Shown here in pieces: positions 1-12,958 of a stretch of 64,000 nucleotides of DNA (its first letter is position 1; the number at the start of each line of letters is the position of its first letter). Both the position numbers and the translations under genes were made by a program. Source of the DNA: Rhizophlyctis rosea (taxonomy: Eukaryota; Chytridiomycota; Chytridiomycetes; Rhizophlyctidales; Rhizophlyctidaceae); assembly GCA_027596075.1 (NCBI GenBank), contig JADGJC010000023.1, positions 124,001 through 188,000 of the forward strand, given 5' to 3'. The notes beneath the pieces are model-generated. The model was given only the letters and a program-made list of their open reading frames with translations, had not been told where the DNA came from and ran no database searches.

Positions 1-2004
1 TTTTTGCATGGATCACTGAATCTTACTGGGCGATTTTTGTAGGAACTTTCCATGACCAATCCCGACACTCGAGTGGTTCTGCATGAAGTGCTTCAACTCT
101 GGGAGGCGCTTTTGAGGGCGGCTGATCAGGAGCCGCAGGTTTGGGGAGCGGTGGATCGACATGAGCAGCAGGTTCAGAGTCATGTTTTGGAGTTGTTTCA
201 GGGTTTGGCGGGTATGTTGTTGGCGTGATCTTTGAACATTTGAGATGAAGTTCACTGATTATGTCTCATGTAGGCGTCAAAGACCATTCGCCCACGGCGA
301 AGCCGCAAGCAAAGTTCTCTACCCAGCTTGCGGAGTTGGCTGGAAATACCCGGGAGGAGATTCTATTTGAAATTGGATCCACTCGTCAGGTATGGTCGTC
401 TTGGTAGACTCTTCGTCATTTGTGAGTTGCTTGCTGATTGCACGTCTTGTCACTGCAGCTTGCAGATCTTCTGTACCTTCCCAACGAAGCCGTGCAGCTG
501 ACTGCCTTTTCATTGCTCCGTCGACTTACTCGCAAATACGTACAAGAGACATCTCTGAAAGTGGAGATGCGGAGGAGTGACGATGAGTCACAGGGCGAGG
601 AGAAGTTGCCGGAGGAGGTTATAAGTGCGGCGGTGAAGCAGGTTGCGGATGTGGAGCCTGGGACGGTTGATTTCGTAAGCTTTGTTTGGTGAAATGTAGG
701 GCGGATTCGGGTGTTGATCTTCCTCGCAGGCTGCACATGCGGGTCTTGGTTATCTTTTATCGTGGATGATTCTTTTGGGTCATTTTGATGATGCGGTAAA
801 AGCTTGCTTTTGATTTGAGGTAATGCGTGCCGATACCAACCATAACTCTCCACAGACATTCCAACTGAAGGCCAATTACATCAGCCATCTCCGTACATCG
901 GATTCTTTAGCACATTTCTTGGAATACATCTTTGGGATGCTTGGAGTGGGCTGGTCTTCATCTCCCTTCGACCTCGCGCGGTGGGATTTTCAAAATTTTG
1001 AGCCGGAAGGTGGGTCTTCAATCAGATTTCGGTGTGCGTGTTAGGCATCTGCTGATATGGGTATTTGTAGCATTCGAACTATCGTCACCGGTAGGGTTCC
1101 CACTCCTAGCAGCGCATCTTTACTGGCGCATTCTCCGCCATGCACCATCATTGGTCCGGATATGGTGGATGGAATGCAAGAACCGACAGTTGACGCTTGC
1201 TGTTGAGAAGTAGGTGTCGACGGACTGGAGAGTGGCACAATCACATTACTGTAAACGCACGAATAAACTCTTACATCATCCATCCCTACAGCTACACAAC
1301 AAAACACTACACCTCCGAACTAGTCCGCACCGAAATGGACTCCCTCTCCACCGCCGACAAGTCCGCGCTCGAAGACCTAACCATCAAAGCCTCCAAACAA
1401 TCGAACGAAGTCACGGCGGCGTATGCGATCGAAGACACGAATTTAGAGATTGTGATTCGGTATCCGCAGAATTTCCCTCTGAGGCAGATTGATGTTGATG
1501 CGGGGAAGGCTAGTGGGGGGCGGAATGCGGGTGTTGGGGAGGCGAGGTGGAGGGGGTGGCTTTTGAGTACTAGTGCGGTGATGGTAGCGCAGAATGGGAG
1601 TGTTGTGGATGCGTTGGGGGTATTTAGGAAGAATATTGCGTTGCATTTTGAGGGTGGGTTTTGTGGTGCTTTTTGGGAGGGGTTTTCGTTGTTTGCGGAG
1701 CAGTTGGGTTGGTCTTTTTTTTTGCTGATCTTCTATTTTGTGCTATTTTTAGGCGTGGAGGACTGTGCAATTTGTTATTCCGTCATTGGAGTAATTGATC
1801 GGACGCTTCCTACGAAGCAGTGCAAGACTTGCAAGCATTTGTTCCATGCTTCTTGTTTGTATAAGGTATGAGTTAGTTTTATGTTTCTTTTTGAAACGAC
1901 GTAGTTACGGATGACTGATCATTTGTTGGTTTTGTCACCGAACACAGTGGTTCAAAACGAGCAACCAGTCGACTTGTCCTTTGTGCCGGCAAGCTACGTT
2001 TTAG
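1..2004 (+). CDS. LTN1: E3 ubiquitin-protein ligase listerin, C-terminal part (5' end outside window)
   Basis: Listerin is the RING E3 ligase of the ribosome-associated quality control complex; it ubiquitinates nascent chains stuck on 60S subunits. The window opens inside an intron. Coding exons are 43-211, 274-389, 459-674, 730-795, 856-1009, 1071-1209, 1292-1653, 1753-1865 and 1948-2004; every junction is GT-AG and keeps the frame. The exon at 1292-1653 holds the RWD-like segment (motif IVIRYPQNFPL). The last two exons hold a C-terminal RING of the listerin variety: EDCAICYSVI, then CKTCKHLFHASCLYKWF, then CPLCRQATF and stop. Helical-repeat sequence (LLYLPNEAVQLTAFSLLRRL) precedes it. The RING at the extreme C terminus and the CAICYSVI spelling are diagnostic. 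Nothing looks broken in the visible part. Confidence 0.93.
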
Positions 2005-2737
2005 ACGTTGTGGGGAAGTAAGGATGGAGATTTGTAGATTTGATGTTTTTTATGTAAATTAGTTCTTTCTTTTTGAGTGGTAAATAGGATGGTGGTTGTG
2101 GGAATGTGCTGGAGAACCATTTCGGCAATGGTATCGCTCGTGTTCGGTGCTTTCGGTTGTCGACCTATCTCTGAGATTTTGTGGGGTTGGACGGGTAAAG
2201 GAAGTGCGGGGAGGCAGCAGTTTCTTTTTGTGTCGGAGAGCATTGTAGAGGACTGAATGAGGGATCAGCGATGAAGCAACGCGGAAAACGATTCTCAACC
2301 AATTCGAAGTCGAGGTATTTTTTTCGGCAGTAAACTCCGTTCCAAAACAAGCTCAGATGCGACATAAAGCCCATTCCGTTTGGCACTTTAGTCATTTTAG
2401 TCCGAAGATTCACTGTTCACCCATTCGTGAAATGGAGTTTGATAATTGGAGGGTCTGTATGATGTCAAGTTATCCATGATGGCAGACTTGGCACCCAGCA
2501 GAAAGTGAAGAGCATCACAAGTCGCCTTTGGAACTATTGGAGAGCGATGCCATTACATTCCATGTTTGGGAACTGCGCAAAGCCATCCCTGAGAAGGCCC
2601 AACCATCCAAATGACAGGCGCGAAAAAGGAAAAGGAAAATAAACAAATTGGTCTGAGAAGCCGTCGAGGTGGCAGAGCCATCCTTGAGATGGATCCATAT
2701 CTCAATTGGTTCAAGACAGACGACTGGTAAAGATGCA

Positions 2738-2868
2738 GTCCATCATCCCAATTCATTCTTGACAACAGCTGAAACAGTTATCCATCATCCCAATTCATCC
2801 ATGACAGACAGCTGAAACAGATGAGGTGCATCATTCCAATTCAATTCCTTCATGACAGACAAACTGCA
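2738..2868. repeat. Three degenerate direct repeats of about 42 bp
   Basis: Three consecutive copies of a unit reading roughly catcatcccaattcat, then a tgacagacagctgaaacag-like stretch, start near 2740, 2782 and 2828. The third copy carries a small insertion. They lie in the LTN1 downstream region, just before the tRNA-like gene on the other strand. The span 2005-2737 shows no gene that I can support. Confidence 0.7.
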
Positions 2869-2886
2869 AAAGAAAAAGGAATTAAG

Positions 2887-2988
2887 CGGCCTGACCTGGA
2901 ATCGAACCAGGGATGCTTGATATGGATTTTGGTTTTATAATATTATGAATGATAGAAAAGCAGTAGTAGCCGTGTGTACTATCAGGCC
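2887..2988 (-). tRNA. Intron-containing tRNA or tRNA-like gene, anticodon unresolved
   Basis: On the minus strand, GGCCTGA at the 5' end pairs perfectly (7 bp) with TCAGGCC at the 3' end, followed by a discriminator G. A perfect T arm is visible: CCTGG, loop TTCGATT, CCAGG, which is also a good polymerase III B box. A D loop with GG follows a short stem (GTA/TAC). The middle is too long for a plain tRNA and is AT-rich, as expected for an intron after position 37. I could not fit a clean anticodon stem: TGCTT/AAGCA gives anticodon CTA, while GCTTT with C33 gives TAT (Ile). It may be a real intron-bearing tRNA or a decayed copy. Confidence 0.5.
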
Positions 2989-5900
2989 GAGTTAGATAGC
3001 AGTAAATTGGTATGGAGATTGACAGGTTGTGTGGCGCTGATATGGACTGTGCCGCTGAAAATTACGCAAGCCGAGATTCGGGAAAGGGTTCACTGTGGAT
3101 CCTTAGGGTTGGACTTCGGGTCTACGTGATTGGGAATGGCAATCTGAGCCCATTTGGCGGATGGTGTTCAAAGAAAGATTGAAGATTTGGTAAGACTTGC
3201 GATGATCTGTCCGGAAACCGGATTTCTTTCGACTTCAGGGGTTTAGTTCCTTCTTGCTCGGCCTCGGGTTGTGGTTTCAATTGCATGTGCTATTTTGAGT
3301 TCAGGTCGCGTTTTGGCCGGGTTGGTGGGGTTCAAGATCTCAGTACTGTATCCGTACAAAGGCACTGTCGCGTTCGGACATCCATCCCGTCCATCCTGAT
3401 GTACGGAACTCTACCTTAGACATCTGTAAGATTGAGCTGAAAAATGTTGCTTCGCAGTTACATCAATGCATCATATGACCCACCGACGATGGCGTATGTA
3501 ACATATGCTCTTCAAAAGCCCGCCGCTGTAACAAAATTTCTGAGTGGTGTCTTGGATGACGGCGGGCACTGCCTGCTTCGAAAACGCGCGCGCGAAAGCG
3601 GCTCCCGCCAATATTGCATAGCCTGCATTGCCATGATTGGGGAAAGGCTCGATCACACCTATCACAGTTTTCAGGCGACCATGGGCACATCCGGGCCCTT
3701 GGCGAAAATGTAATCAACAACATCTCCACCACACCTCCGTTGTTTGTGCATTTTCCCCGGGCCCTGAACTCGGTCCCCGGGGTTTTCTGAAACGCATCAC
3801 GTCGATCGCTGTTCCATCATCGTAATGGTCTTGCATTGGCAGGAAAGAGATGAGATGTGGCAGTCTTGGAGGGTCCTCCGGGCCGTGATTTATTCAATCC
3901 ATTGGGAAGGTGTATGAGAGTGGGGGGTGGTGGTGGTGTAGCGCGGTTCTTACCAAAGATGTTCGTCGAGGCTGGTTGTGGGCAGTTGTCAGCAGTGTCA
4001 TGTGTTACCCAAGCTTTCCCAGATGGCGGTGAAGAGGGTTTCAGATTGCACAGTGTTCCAATATCAAGCCCGCTGCTTCTGAGTTCTTGCTGGCTTTTTC
4101 TGCCCTTTTTTGATCTTTTTTCTATTGGTCTTGTTTTCCCATCCAACCACTTTCTGTGTCATTATTGTCTATGCGGTAGATACACGAACCCTGTTCATAT
4201 ATTTCATTTCGCACAAACGTCGGGAAAAATAGTGCTTGCGTCACCCTCCTCCCCAATCCGCAACCAAGTTGTATCTCGCTTTAGTACGAAGTGTATATGA
4301 TAAGGTGTGTATTGACAGGTCATGACTATGGTGTTGGGGGGAGGATGAGATGGCTATGGGAAAGATGGGAGGCGGGGCCATCATGATGGATGGGGACCGC
4401 GATATATTGGATTGCGTCATGTGAAAAGTCTGGCACAGTTGGCTTGTACGACGAATTACTTTTTCCTTGACGGAGGAGGAAGCAAGGGTTCACTTTCTTC
4501 CTTGTGAACCCTGATTATCTCCCTCCTGCCCACGGTTTTGACCCGAAGAAACGCGAACGTGTCCTTGCCGATAGGAGGAGTGGACTGAGTGTAACCCGTG
4601 GAACCCTTGTCACACGAAGAAGGCTGTGCAATTTGTTTCGAATTTCCTTGTTCATACGCTTGGGGCAACCTTGTGCTACATTGCGGCACAGACCATTTCG
4701 TAAATGGTATCCGGCAACTGTCAACTCGTTTTACATCGGTCACACGATCCATCCGTCGCCTCCTCCCTGCGTCACACAAAGTTGGACTCGCATTAGCTGC
4801 TTATTGCAACATACCAGCTGCATAATAGTCACTTGGGTTGTGAGCCTCTTTCCTGCCCATTCGATCGGAGCCATAGCAGTTTTCAGTGGCGCACAACGCG
4901 TGGGAAAATTGACCTCCTTCGAGTCTCCCATCTCTCCCCTCATTCAACTTAGTCAACTTCAATCAAGCCATTCGCACGTTTCCCTTCATCTGGACCATAA
5001 TCCTTGTGTAACACCACCACCTTCCATCACCAACAAAAGTCTCAACTTGACCGCAACCTCGACTGAGCCCATGTTGCATGTTGGCCACAATCACACAAAT
5101 TTCACACTGAAGCTCGTCCAACTTCGGCCCAAGCTCCTCCACTGTCGCCAGAAACGCCCCTTTCTTGTGAGTGAAGATTTCAACTTTCAACCCTCTGTGT
5201 ACGTGCCACCAGTGGACCCATAACATCGCGTGTGGACCCTTGTTATGCCCAATAAGCTCCTATTGGCATAACACCCTGTTAGTATCGCTATCACCCTCTG
5301 GCTTGGTGTCGATTTTTTCGCCCAAGCTGCAACCTCCCCTCCGCCAAAAGGGCCCATTTCCTTGTGGTGGTCAGTTTGGGCCTCACACACACAGACGCAC
5401 TACCGAGACCCCCACCCACCACTCCCATCACGCCCCTACTTTGCTACTTTACCACCCTTTCCCCCTTCGCCCCCGTCGTTCGTGAGAGCTCCTTTCCGAC
5501 TCTCACCCTCCGCCCCTCGCGTTACGCTACGTTTCCTTCTCACTATTCTATCATATCACGCATCTTGCGGGCATCTTGCCATCCTGATTCGCTCTGCCTG
5601 AAACGAACGAGCTTTTGGTCGATTAGTGTTGGGGAGCGAAGCGCGACACACAGAGGGAGCAGTTAGAAACGGTTCGTGGCTGTGGGTTCGGAACAAGCTT
5701 GTTGGACCTTGTTGATATGGGGAGGAGGATGCTTGGCGATATGGGTGACGATGGGGATGGGAAAATTGGCCCTATGTCGGGTTGACGGGGACTGGAATCT
5801 TGGCGGGTTGACATCGCCACTGTCAAGATGATATGTGCCAGATTTAGAACATATGATTAACAAGTGGCTTTTCCTTTCCCGTTTTTCGCACTATAGGCGG

Positions 5901-6114
5901 CACTAATAGAGGCGCATACTACTTAGGGCAAACGTACCCTATTCGGTTGCACCGGTCGCTTATAGATGTGAGTTTGTCATTTTCCCAATCGCATCGTTTT
6001 TCTCTCTTCGTCGGTTGATTGTTTTCCTCACATAAGATTTTCCCTCGATCAGTCATCAATAGATTTTGACATTTCCTGTACATTGTATTCGACATACCCA
6101 CATCACCCACCATC
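2989..6114. other. Intergenic region and probable 5' leader of the glycosyltransferase gene
   Basis: No recognisable gene. A 239-codon open frame at 4504-5223 (+) has no domain and unusual composition, so I did not call it. The last 600 bases are pyrimidine-rich, as in many fungal promoters and leaders, and end in a good start context (caccatcATGG) at 6115. A strong inverted repeat at 5242-5272 is listed separately. Confidence 0.6.
5242..5272. repeat. Near-perfect inverted repeat (hairpin) upstream of the glycosyltransferase
   Basis: GTTATGCCCAATA on the left and TATTGGCATAAC on the right are complementary over 12 bp with one bulged C and a 6-nt loop (AGCTCC). It lies about 840 bp upstream of the glycosyltransferase start. 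It could be a protein-binding palindrome or an RNA hairpin; nothing nearby says which. Confidence 0.7.
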
Positions 6115-8382
6115 ATGGACCAGCTAAGAGATATCGTTGTAAAGCTGCCGTTAAAGTCCTGGTTCCAACGGGTACCAGGACTATGGCTAGTCGCCCTCCT
6201 TCCTTTTGCCGTTCTAGGCCCCGTTTACGCTCCCGCCCAATTCGGAATATACTACTTCATCCTCCATATGCTTTTCGCCATCAACAACTGCAGATCAGCA
6301 TACGGCATGTATGTCTGCTACAACAACGCCAAGATGTACTCCGTCACCGATTGGCTTCAAAAGTATTGCGATGAGACGGGTACCGTAGATGGGAACGACA
6401 CTCGGCACGACCTGCCATACGAGCACGTCACCCACATCATCATCCTTCCCAACTACAAGGAGGACATCGACACATTGCGGGAGACGCTAGATGTGCTTGC
6501 CAGCCATACTCGGGCTGTTACACAATACCGGGTGTGCTTGGCGATGGAGGAGACGGAGAAGGGGTGCGAGGAGAAGGCACAAGGGTTGATGAACTTGTAT
6601 GCCGAGTCTTTCTACGAAATCACCTACACCGTTCACCCTGCTGGTCGCCCCGGCGAAATCCGTGGCAAGTCTAGCAACGTTGCATGGGCTTCGTCACAGA
6701 TGGCTCTTCGGACCGGCGGTTACGGCGGGCGTCACGAGCACGAGATCTTGACCGTGATGGACGCCGACACCTGCTTCGCCGAAGACTACTTCACCGCCGC
6801 TACCTACCACTACACCGTGGCATCGCCCGAGCAACGTAAAATCATGATGTTCGCTCCTAGCACTGTCTTTGATCGGTAGGTGACTGTGATACGCTGATGC
6901 GCATGCCTTTACTTCCCATGCTGACATGACATCCTTGCTTTATTCAGTAACTCGAACAACGTTCCAGTTTTCGTCCGTGTCACCGACATGTTCTGGTCCA
7001 TCGGTGTTATCTCCAACCTTTACCCATCCTCGTCCGTCAAGATTCCCTGTTCAGCCTACTCCGTATCGATGGAGCTCGCAATGGCGGTCAACTTCTGGGA
7101 CGCTGGACCAGAGGCCATCGGAGAAGACATGCACATGTACCTCAAGTGCTTCTTCGCCACGGAGGGTCGGGTGATCGTAAAGTCCATTTTCTCGCCTGCA
7201 TCTCAATGCAACGTGGAGGGGTCTGGGACTGGGTTCAACGGATACGTTAGTTACATGCGCGCACGCTACACGCAGGCTAAACGGCACATGTGGGGGTCGT
7301 TAGATAGTGGATTTGTCATGAGGAACCTCATCGAGAGTGTTCTCGGAGTTGGGACCAAGCCCGCAATTCAGCTTAAGAATGCCGGTGTTGGCAAGCTTGG
7401 CAAGGAGGAGCGGGAGCCGACATGGAACTTCCGGTTGGGAACCGTCGCCACCCTCCTTCACAGAGTCTTGGAATCCCACATCCTCATGGGCCACCTTTTC
7501 ACCCTCATCATCACCTCGGCCTTGATCCTCCCGGTACGCTCATCCTTCTCCTACGCCTTGGCAACCTTCTTCTGGGCCTACATCTCGGACGAACCAGTAC
7601 ATCCATACGTCGAATTCGCCCTCAACGCCTCCTTCTGGGTACGTCTCTCCGTCATTATCCCCAACGTCATCATGATCTGGTATTACGAGAAGTACCACGA
7701 ATGGGTCGGATTCGAACGATGGGCGCTCCAAGAGCAACAACTCCGCGAGTCTCGGTCTCTCCAACGGGACCTCAGCACCAAGCGCGTCGACTCCGCCGTC
7801 GATATCGCCTCCGCGGACGCCACCCCCGCCCCCAACTCCCTCTCCGAATACATCTCCCCCTCCCACGCCCACCTTCGCGTCCAACACCTCGGCAAGCGCG
7901 CCCAGCTCGCCTCCCGCCGCATCTACCCGCGCAACATGTGGGACTGGTTCTGCATCCCCGTCGCCGGTTTCCTCTTCTACGTCCTCCCGCAATTCCACGC
8001 CCAACTGTCCCACATCTTCACGGACAGTCTTGAATACAAGGTTGCCGCTAAACCCCAACTCGCCAAACCCTCCGCACCTTTGCCCACCGCACCCGTCTCT
8101 TCTGCGCCCGTGAGCGAAAAGTACGAGTACAAGCAATCACCACCACGGTCGGTAGAGTATACGCTTCCATTAGCGAAGCGGCCTCTGTCGTATGTTGCGG
8201 ATGTCGACGTGGCGTCGACAACGTCAAGTAAAGGGGATGAGGGGTACTTTGAAGAGTTCGTAGATGATGGTGCTACAGTCGTTGGAACGCCTGGACCTGG
8301 TGCGTGGAGTTCGATGAAGGGGGATGGGTTTACGTCAACGAACCTCATGGGTGGGGAGTTTAGGAGTGTTGCTATTGTATAG
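6115..8382 (+). CDS. Membrane-bound family 2 glycosyltransferase
   Basis: A polytopic GT-A glycosyltransferase of the broad chitin/cellulose/hyaluronan-synthase superfamily, in the fungal group with a GT2-like (Glyco_trans_2_3 type) domain. The donor sugar is unknown. Two exons (6115-6875, 6948-8382) give 731 residues. An N-terminal membrane pair lies at about 20-65 (LWLVALLPFAVLGP). The substrate start IIILPNYKED is near residue 119, the metal-binding DADTC near 215, and GEDMHMYLKCFF (acceptor-site acidic region) near 310. Further hydrophobic segments follow at about 440-530 and near 620, with a disordered acidic/Ser-rich tail. No canonical QxxRW is visible, which argues against a true chitin synthase. 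The start has a strong context and begins the membrane segment. Confidence 0.85.
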
Positions 8383-10157
8383 ATTTAAAGTTTTCCTTCT
8401 TAGCTGGGGGGAGTATGATGTTTTGTGATTGGGGAAGGGGGGGTCAGAGTGGTAACTGATTCGTAACGTATGGGAACGGGGGACTGGGGAGTGTGGGAAT
8501 CAGAGTAGTCTGCCACTTGTTCTTTTCTTGTTTCTTTGTTTTCCTTTTATATTCTTTTTACACTGGATAAAAAACCCGGGGGGGGAGGGAAGGGGGGGGT
8601 GTGGAGAGAAGTGTGATTGTATACAAAAACGCAAATTGTGATGATTTTGGTTTTTTACCCGCCTACATATGAAAATTTTGTTAGAAATGAGATGGTTGTT
8701 AGTGACCTTCTATGGATTTACTGTTCTTGAAATGGTGCTGATGTTGATGTGGGTTTTTGGATGTTGAGGGATGATTGGTCTGGTTGGCGTAAGGTGTCTT
8801 CGACGGTGTTTTTAGATGAGTTCTATCCACGTTTCTGATTTGCAGGGGATGACACTTTTTCCGTGAAGTGATGGTTGCTGATTATGAGAAGTCCAATTTC
8901 AAGTTTTCAAGTACATTCGTAAACGAGAAACAAAAGTGGGGAAGAGGTTGCGTTTGATACGACCCTCTAGTGGCCGCCATGACAAAAAGCCATATTTGGT
9001 GGGACGGGGGTTTTTGAGGCCACCCAAGAGCCCTTGCCTCGCCAGGCTTGTGCCGGAGCACTATGGGTGCACGACGCACTATGAAGGTCGCACCATCCTG
9101 TTGTTGGATGGATCGTCGACTATCAGGGAGAGAGTCTGTGCACCAAGTGAGTGGGGTTACTAGCTACGCGCGCAACAAAGTTGATGCTGTCTAAGTCTTG
9201 AGGGTATAGTCTGGAGGAAGCGAAAGTATGGAAGTGAACGCACAAAGACTCAACCGAACGAAATGAGATGGTTCCGAGCAGGTGTGAGACAAGCGACTGA
9301 GCAAATTGAAGGCAACGTTGCAGGGCAGCGCAACGAAACAAACCACGACTTTTGAAGACCGACTTCCCCCGAAGGGTACCAGCAGGTAGGTATGATGGAC
9401 CCAAAAAGGGCATCTCGGATCATTTCGCCTGCGCTTGTCGACGCTGCACCACCGGGACCATAGGTTGGGACTTTGTGTTGGAGAATGCTGTAGTCTACAG
9501 GGTGGGGCGAGGGTGAAGTCGGTAGCGATGGTCGGTGGGTCACTCCGTCTGCATTGGCTAAGATCACTGGGAACGATTTCCGTCGATGAGGCGTGACCAT
9601 GTTGTTGGAGATTGTTGAGAAGTGGATCTAAGAAAGTGTCAATGTAAGGGAACAAGGAAAGTGGGATGATGGAGGGACTGCCCGCCAAGCTGAGGGAGGA
9701 TGTGCAAATGAGGGTGGCAAGGGGCAACAGGAAATAGCTTGTGCATATCGGTTCATAGCTGTGTAGGTGACTTACCGGCCGTTCGCTGCTGCCAATACAC
9801 TGGCCTCAGCAACCTTTACCCCCACTTTTATCAACCGACACGGTATTTTCCTTGTATCGGGAGCGATATCCCAAGTGCTCTAATACCGACCTCAACGATA
9901 ACGCATCTTGCGTGTCTGTCTGAGCACGGGGCTTTTTTGACATTGGCCCTGTTCTCGTAACATTCTGTCAGATTGGGCCGTGCCGGAAACAGAAGTTTTT
10001 ATCGCCCCTTGACCTGAAGTGGAAGATGTAAGTTTTACTGAAGCAATACTACGTGGTGTGATATTGATGTGCTATGTCCTAATACGTATACATCTTACCA
10101 GTTTCTCGGGCTTTACCCATATGACGTTGCGCCCTCAGCTTGATCTTGTGACTTGGG
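8383..10157. other. Intergenic region with a G-rich tract
   Basis: No supported gene. A run of guanines near 8578-8602 (two blocks of 8 or more G separated by a short A/G stretch) could form a G-quadruplex in the 3' region of the glycosyltransferase gene. A 178-codon minus-strand open frame (9191-9727) has no recognisable content and was not called. Confidence 0.5.
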
Positions 10158-11499
10158 ATGACCCCTCCAAGCCTCCTGCCCGAAATCTTCACTGCAATTT
10201 TCGCACACTCAACTATCCCTACTCTTCTCACTTGCGAACGGGTCTGCAAGCAATGGAGCTTTTGGATCCGTCGAGATAGCTTGGTTCAGGTGTGGAGGTC
10301 GAAAATCATTGACGCGTTTCCTCAAGGTTGCCTACCAGTCTTGCTGGAAAATGAAAATTGGCGGGATGTGGCCCTTTGGCATCATGCATGGAGAAGAATG
10401 TGGGAGCCCAAAAACGGTGGAAATCCCAGTGGTAGTAAATGAGTTAGGGTTGGGGAAAAGGATGAAACGGTATGGCAATGGCATCATAAGAGACGTAACG
10501 GATGCCTGTACAAGCGGAGTAGATGCACAGGGTAGAGGATGGTATCCAACCGCAGGATGCCGAGAAAATGGTGAAATAATAGTGCCGTCGATTCCTACTC
10601 CGTATAGCATTGGACCATTCTCCTTGAGGTGCCGCCGATCTGGATTAACCATTAACTCAGTCTTCATTGAAACATCCCCACTGCTCTTTCCAATCTCCCA
10701 TATCGATCCCGCAACCTCCCACACCCGCACCAAAATCCTCGTCCAATCCTCTCCGGGAAAGTCCGTTCACATCCTCCAGGATTGGGAAGAAGGCACCATC
10801 CTCTTCGACATCCCCAACCAAAACTTTCTCACTTCGCGAGTATGTGGCAACCACTGGATCGGCGAACGACTCTGCACTTTTTCGAATTCACCAAAGGACT
10901 CCAAAACAATTTACGTAATACCTCTTGCAAACCCTTCCAAATCCCTCCACTACGAGCCTTGCACCTTCATGTGTTCGAATGAATCCCTTTTTGCTTACGG
11001 CATGGCCGGCAAGAAAGGAATAACGACGTCCATTCGCATTGTCCGTCTTTCCGACGACAAGCAAATTGGCTCCTACACCCTCCCTCCTTCCTCAAAGCAA
11101 GTCATCGACATCCGAATGAGCAGATTCAACATCTTCGTCTGCTGCTGTACCCGACCACACCACAGAGGTGGCATCCGGGCCAAACTTACATCCTCCCTCC
11201 TCATCTTGGATTTCCATGGCAATCACTTGTATACGTTGACACTTCCTTGGGACTACGCTCCGATTGTTGGAGGTGATATGGATCATCAGATTGTGTTTGG
11301 GAAGTTGCCCCTGGGTGGTGGGAAATTGGCGGTGCTGAATCCGGTGAAGGGGACTCTGGAGGAGATTTCAATGAAGGAGCTTAGTGGGGAGGAGAAGGTG
11401 GGGTATCTTTTGGGGATGGTCGAGTATCCGGTTGATGTGGATGGGAGGAGGAGTGGTGGTATGGGGTTGCCAAGGGTTTTGTGGAGGCGTTTGAAGTAA
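10158..11499 (+). CDS. F-box protein with uncharacterised C-terminal domain
   Basis: F-box proteins bind Skp1 and select targets for SCF ubiquitin ligases. Residues 1-50 form an F-box: LLPEIFTAIFAHS, then CERVCKQW and a WRSKI-type end. The rest resembles no domain I can name; it is beta-rich and could be a degenerate repeat propeller. The frame changes near 10,440. An intron 10435-10492 (GTAAAT...AG) joins the two frames and keeps the reading, giving 427 residues. Two alternative donors lie within 25 bases, so the exact junction is less certain than the gene. No close neighbour suggests its target. Confidence 0.75.
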
Positions 11500-12958
11500 A
11501 TGTTGGGAGGGATAATCGAGCATAATTGAAGATAAATGTTCACTCGGTGCGACATCTCCCCATACTTTTGCATCAGCATAGATGTGAACGGCATGATGGG
11601 ACGCAATATAGGAAATCATGACATGATTCGCTCATGTTGCACCCTTCGAGACAGGAAAGATCTTTGAACTAAAGTGCAGCAGCCTGACCCTACGATATGC
11701 TGCACCAACATGCTCATGACAAACCCGAAAGGTGTCACTTACAAAAACACTTGTCCATGTATGTGGGATCACAATCCCCACCTTATTGATTCCACATGTC
11801 TGCTTTTCTCCATTTTTCACAACCTGGGCTGGTATGGCAATAAAGCGGTATCTGATGCATCGCTTTGTTCCGCCCACATGGCCACAAGCTGGGAATTAAG
11901 TTAAGATATCTTTGCCACCGTAGCTGAGTAAGCAACGAATGCGCCACGGGACCTGCCAGTGAAACCTTTTGGAGAGCGATTCGAGGGAGTTAACCAATGA
12001 CTATTTAACCATTCAGTCTTAGCATTACCTCAAAGGTCGGATATTTGATGGATTCTTTGTAAATATTGGGTTAGACATCCTTTCCACTCGTTCTCGTTAT
12101 TCATAGGTTGTTCAATCGCATGCATTTTGCAGCTTGCTCAATGGATTCGTCGACGCCGGGCCATCCTGATACAGTCTTCCCTGTATAATCTCCATCAGTG
12201 CGATATAACCCACGCTCTTATCATGCGGGAATGAGTTCTACCGGGGAAGGCGGAACGAATGATGAATTCGTCCGAAAGATGGGCCGTCTGACCCCTAGCC
12301 CTTTCCCAGTTCTCTAGCTGAGCTCAATCACTGTGCTGAATGTAAATTTCATTTCGGTTTGTGGCTGGGTCCGGGTCCTGAATTCAACGCATTTAAACAA
12401 TCCGTCGATCGATCTTGGCCGTAAATATGCGTTAGATTCACTCCCCGAAGGGCTCACCCTCAGAGTTCATGTCAAAATCCAGTGGCCAAGACCTCTCCAT
12501 CGCATTGGGAACATGACAGAACGCTAGTGAATACGCTTGCGACGCTAATGCAATTGATCTGCGGAGAGGGAGGATGATATCATCATCCGCACGCCGAAAG
12601 GTTGAGCATGTTATGGGGATGGGAAGCCGATGAGTGGCAAACAAAACATCCATCGGTAGGGGCACTACTTCCATCGTTCTGTTGTACATACGATGATTGC
12701 AGATGCTCCGGCAATTCATCCTGGGACAATGCAATTTCCGCGGAAAAATGTTCGAGAAGAAGGGTCTGCTTGAGCCTTGGCACAACTGAGCATCATAACG
12801 CTCTTTATATATTGAGTATGAGTGGCACCTTCCGGACTCTATAACTGATACCCGCAGCAGTCCCAATCGGTCTTACATTGAGGGCTGCATCAACGCCCGG
12901 TGCTTAGCAGCTACATCGGTTTTCAATTCTCTGCACATATACGTCGGTCATCGAAAAG
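11500..12958. other. Intergenic region
   Basis: No gene, RNA or repeat that I can support. Open frames here are short and unlike proteins. The last part serves as promoter and leader of the receptor gene starting at 12959. Confidence 0.5.

Noticed and set aside
4504..5223. 239-codon open frame upstream of the glycosyltransferase
   Set aside because: No domain, Ser/His/Arg-rich composition, no splice structure, and it overlaps the region expected to be promoter; chance open frames of this size are possible here.
7540..8136. 198-codon Gly/Val/Asp-rich minus-strand frame
   Set aside because: Pure antisense shadow of the glycosyltransferase coding sequence.
9191..9727. 178-codon minus-strand frame beginning like a signal peptide
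   Set aside because: The rest has no protein-like pattern and there is no homologue I recognise.
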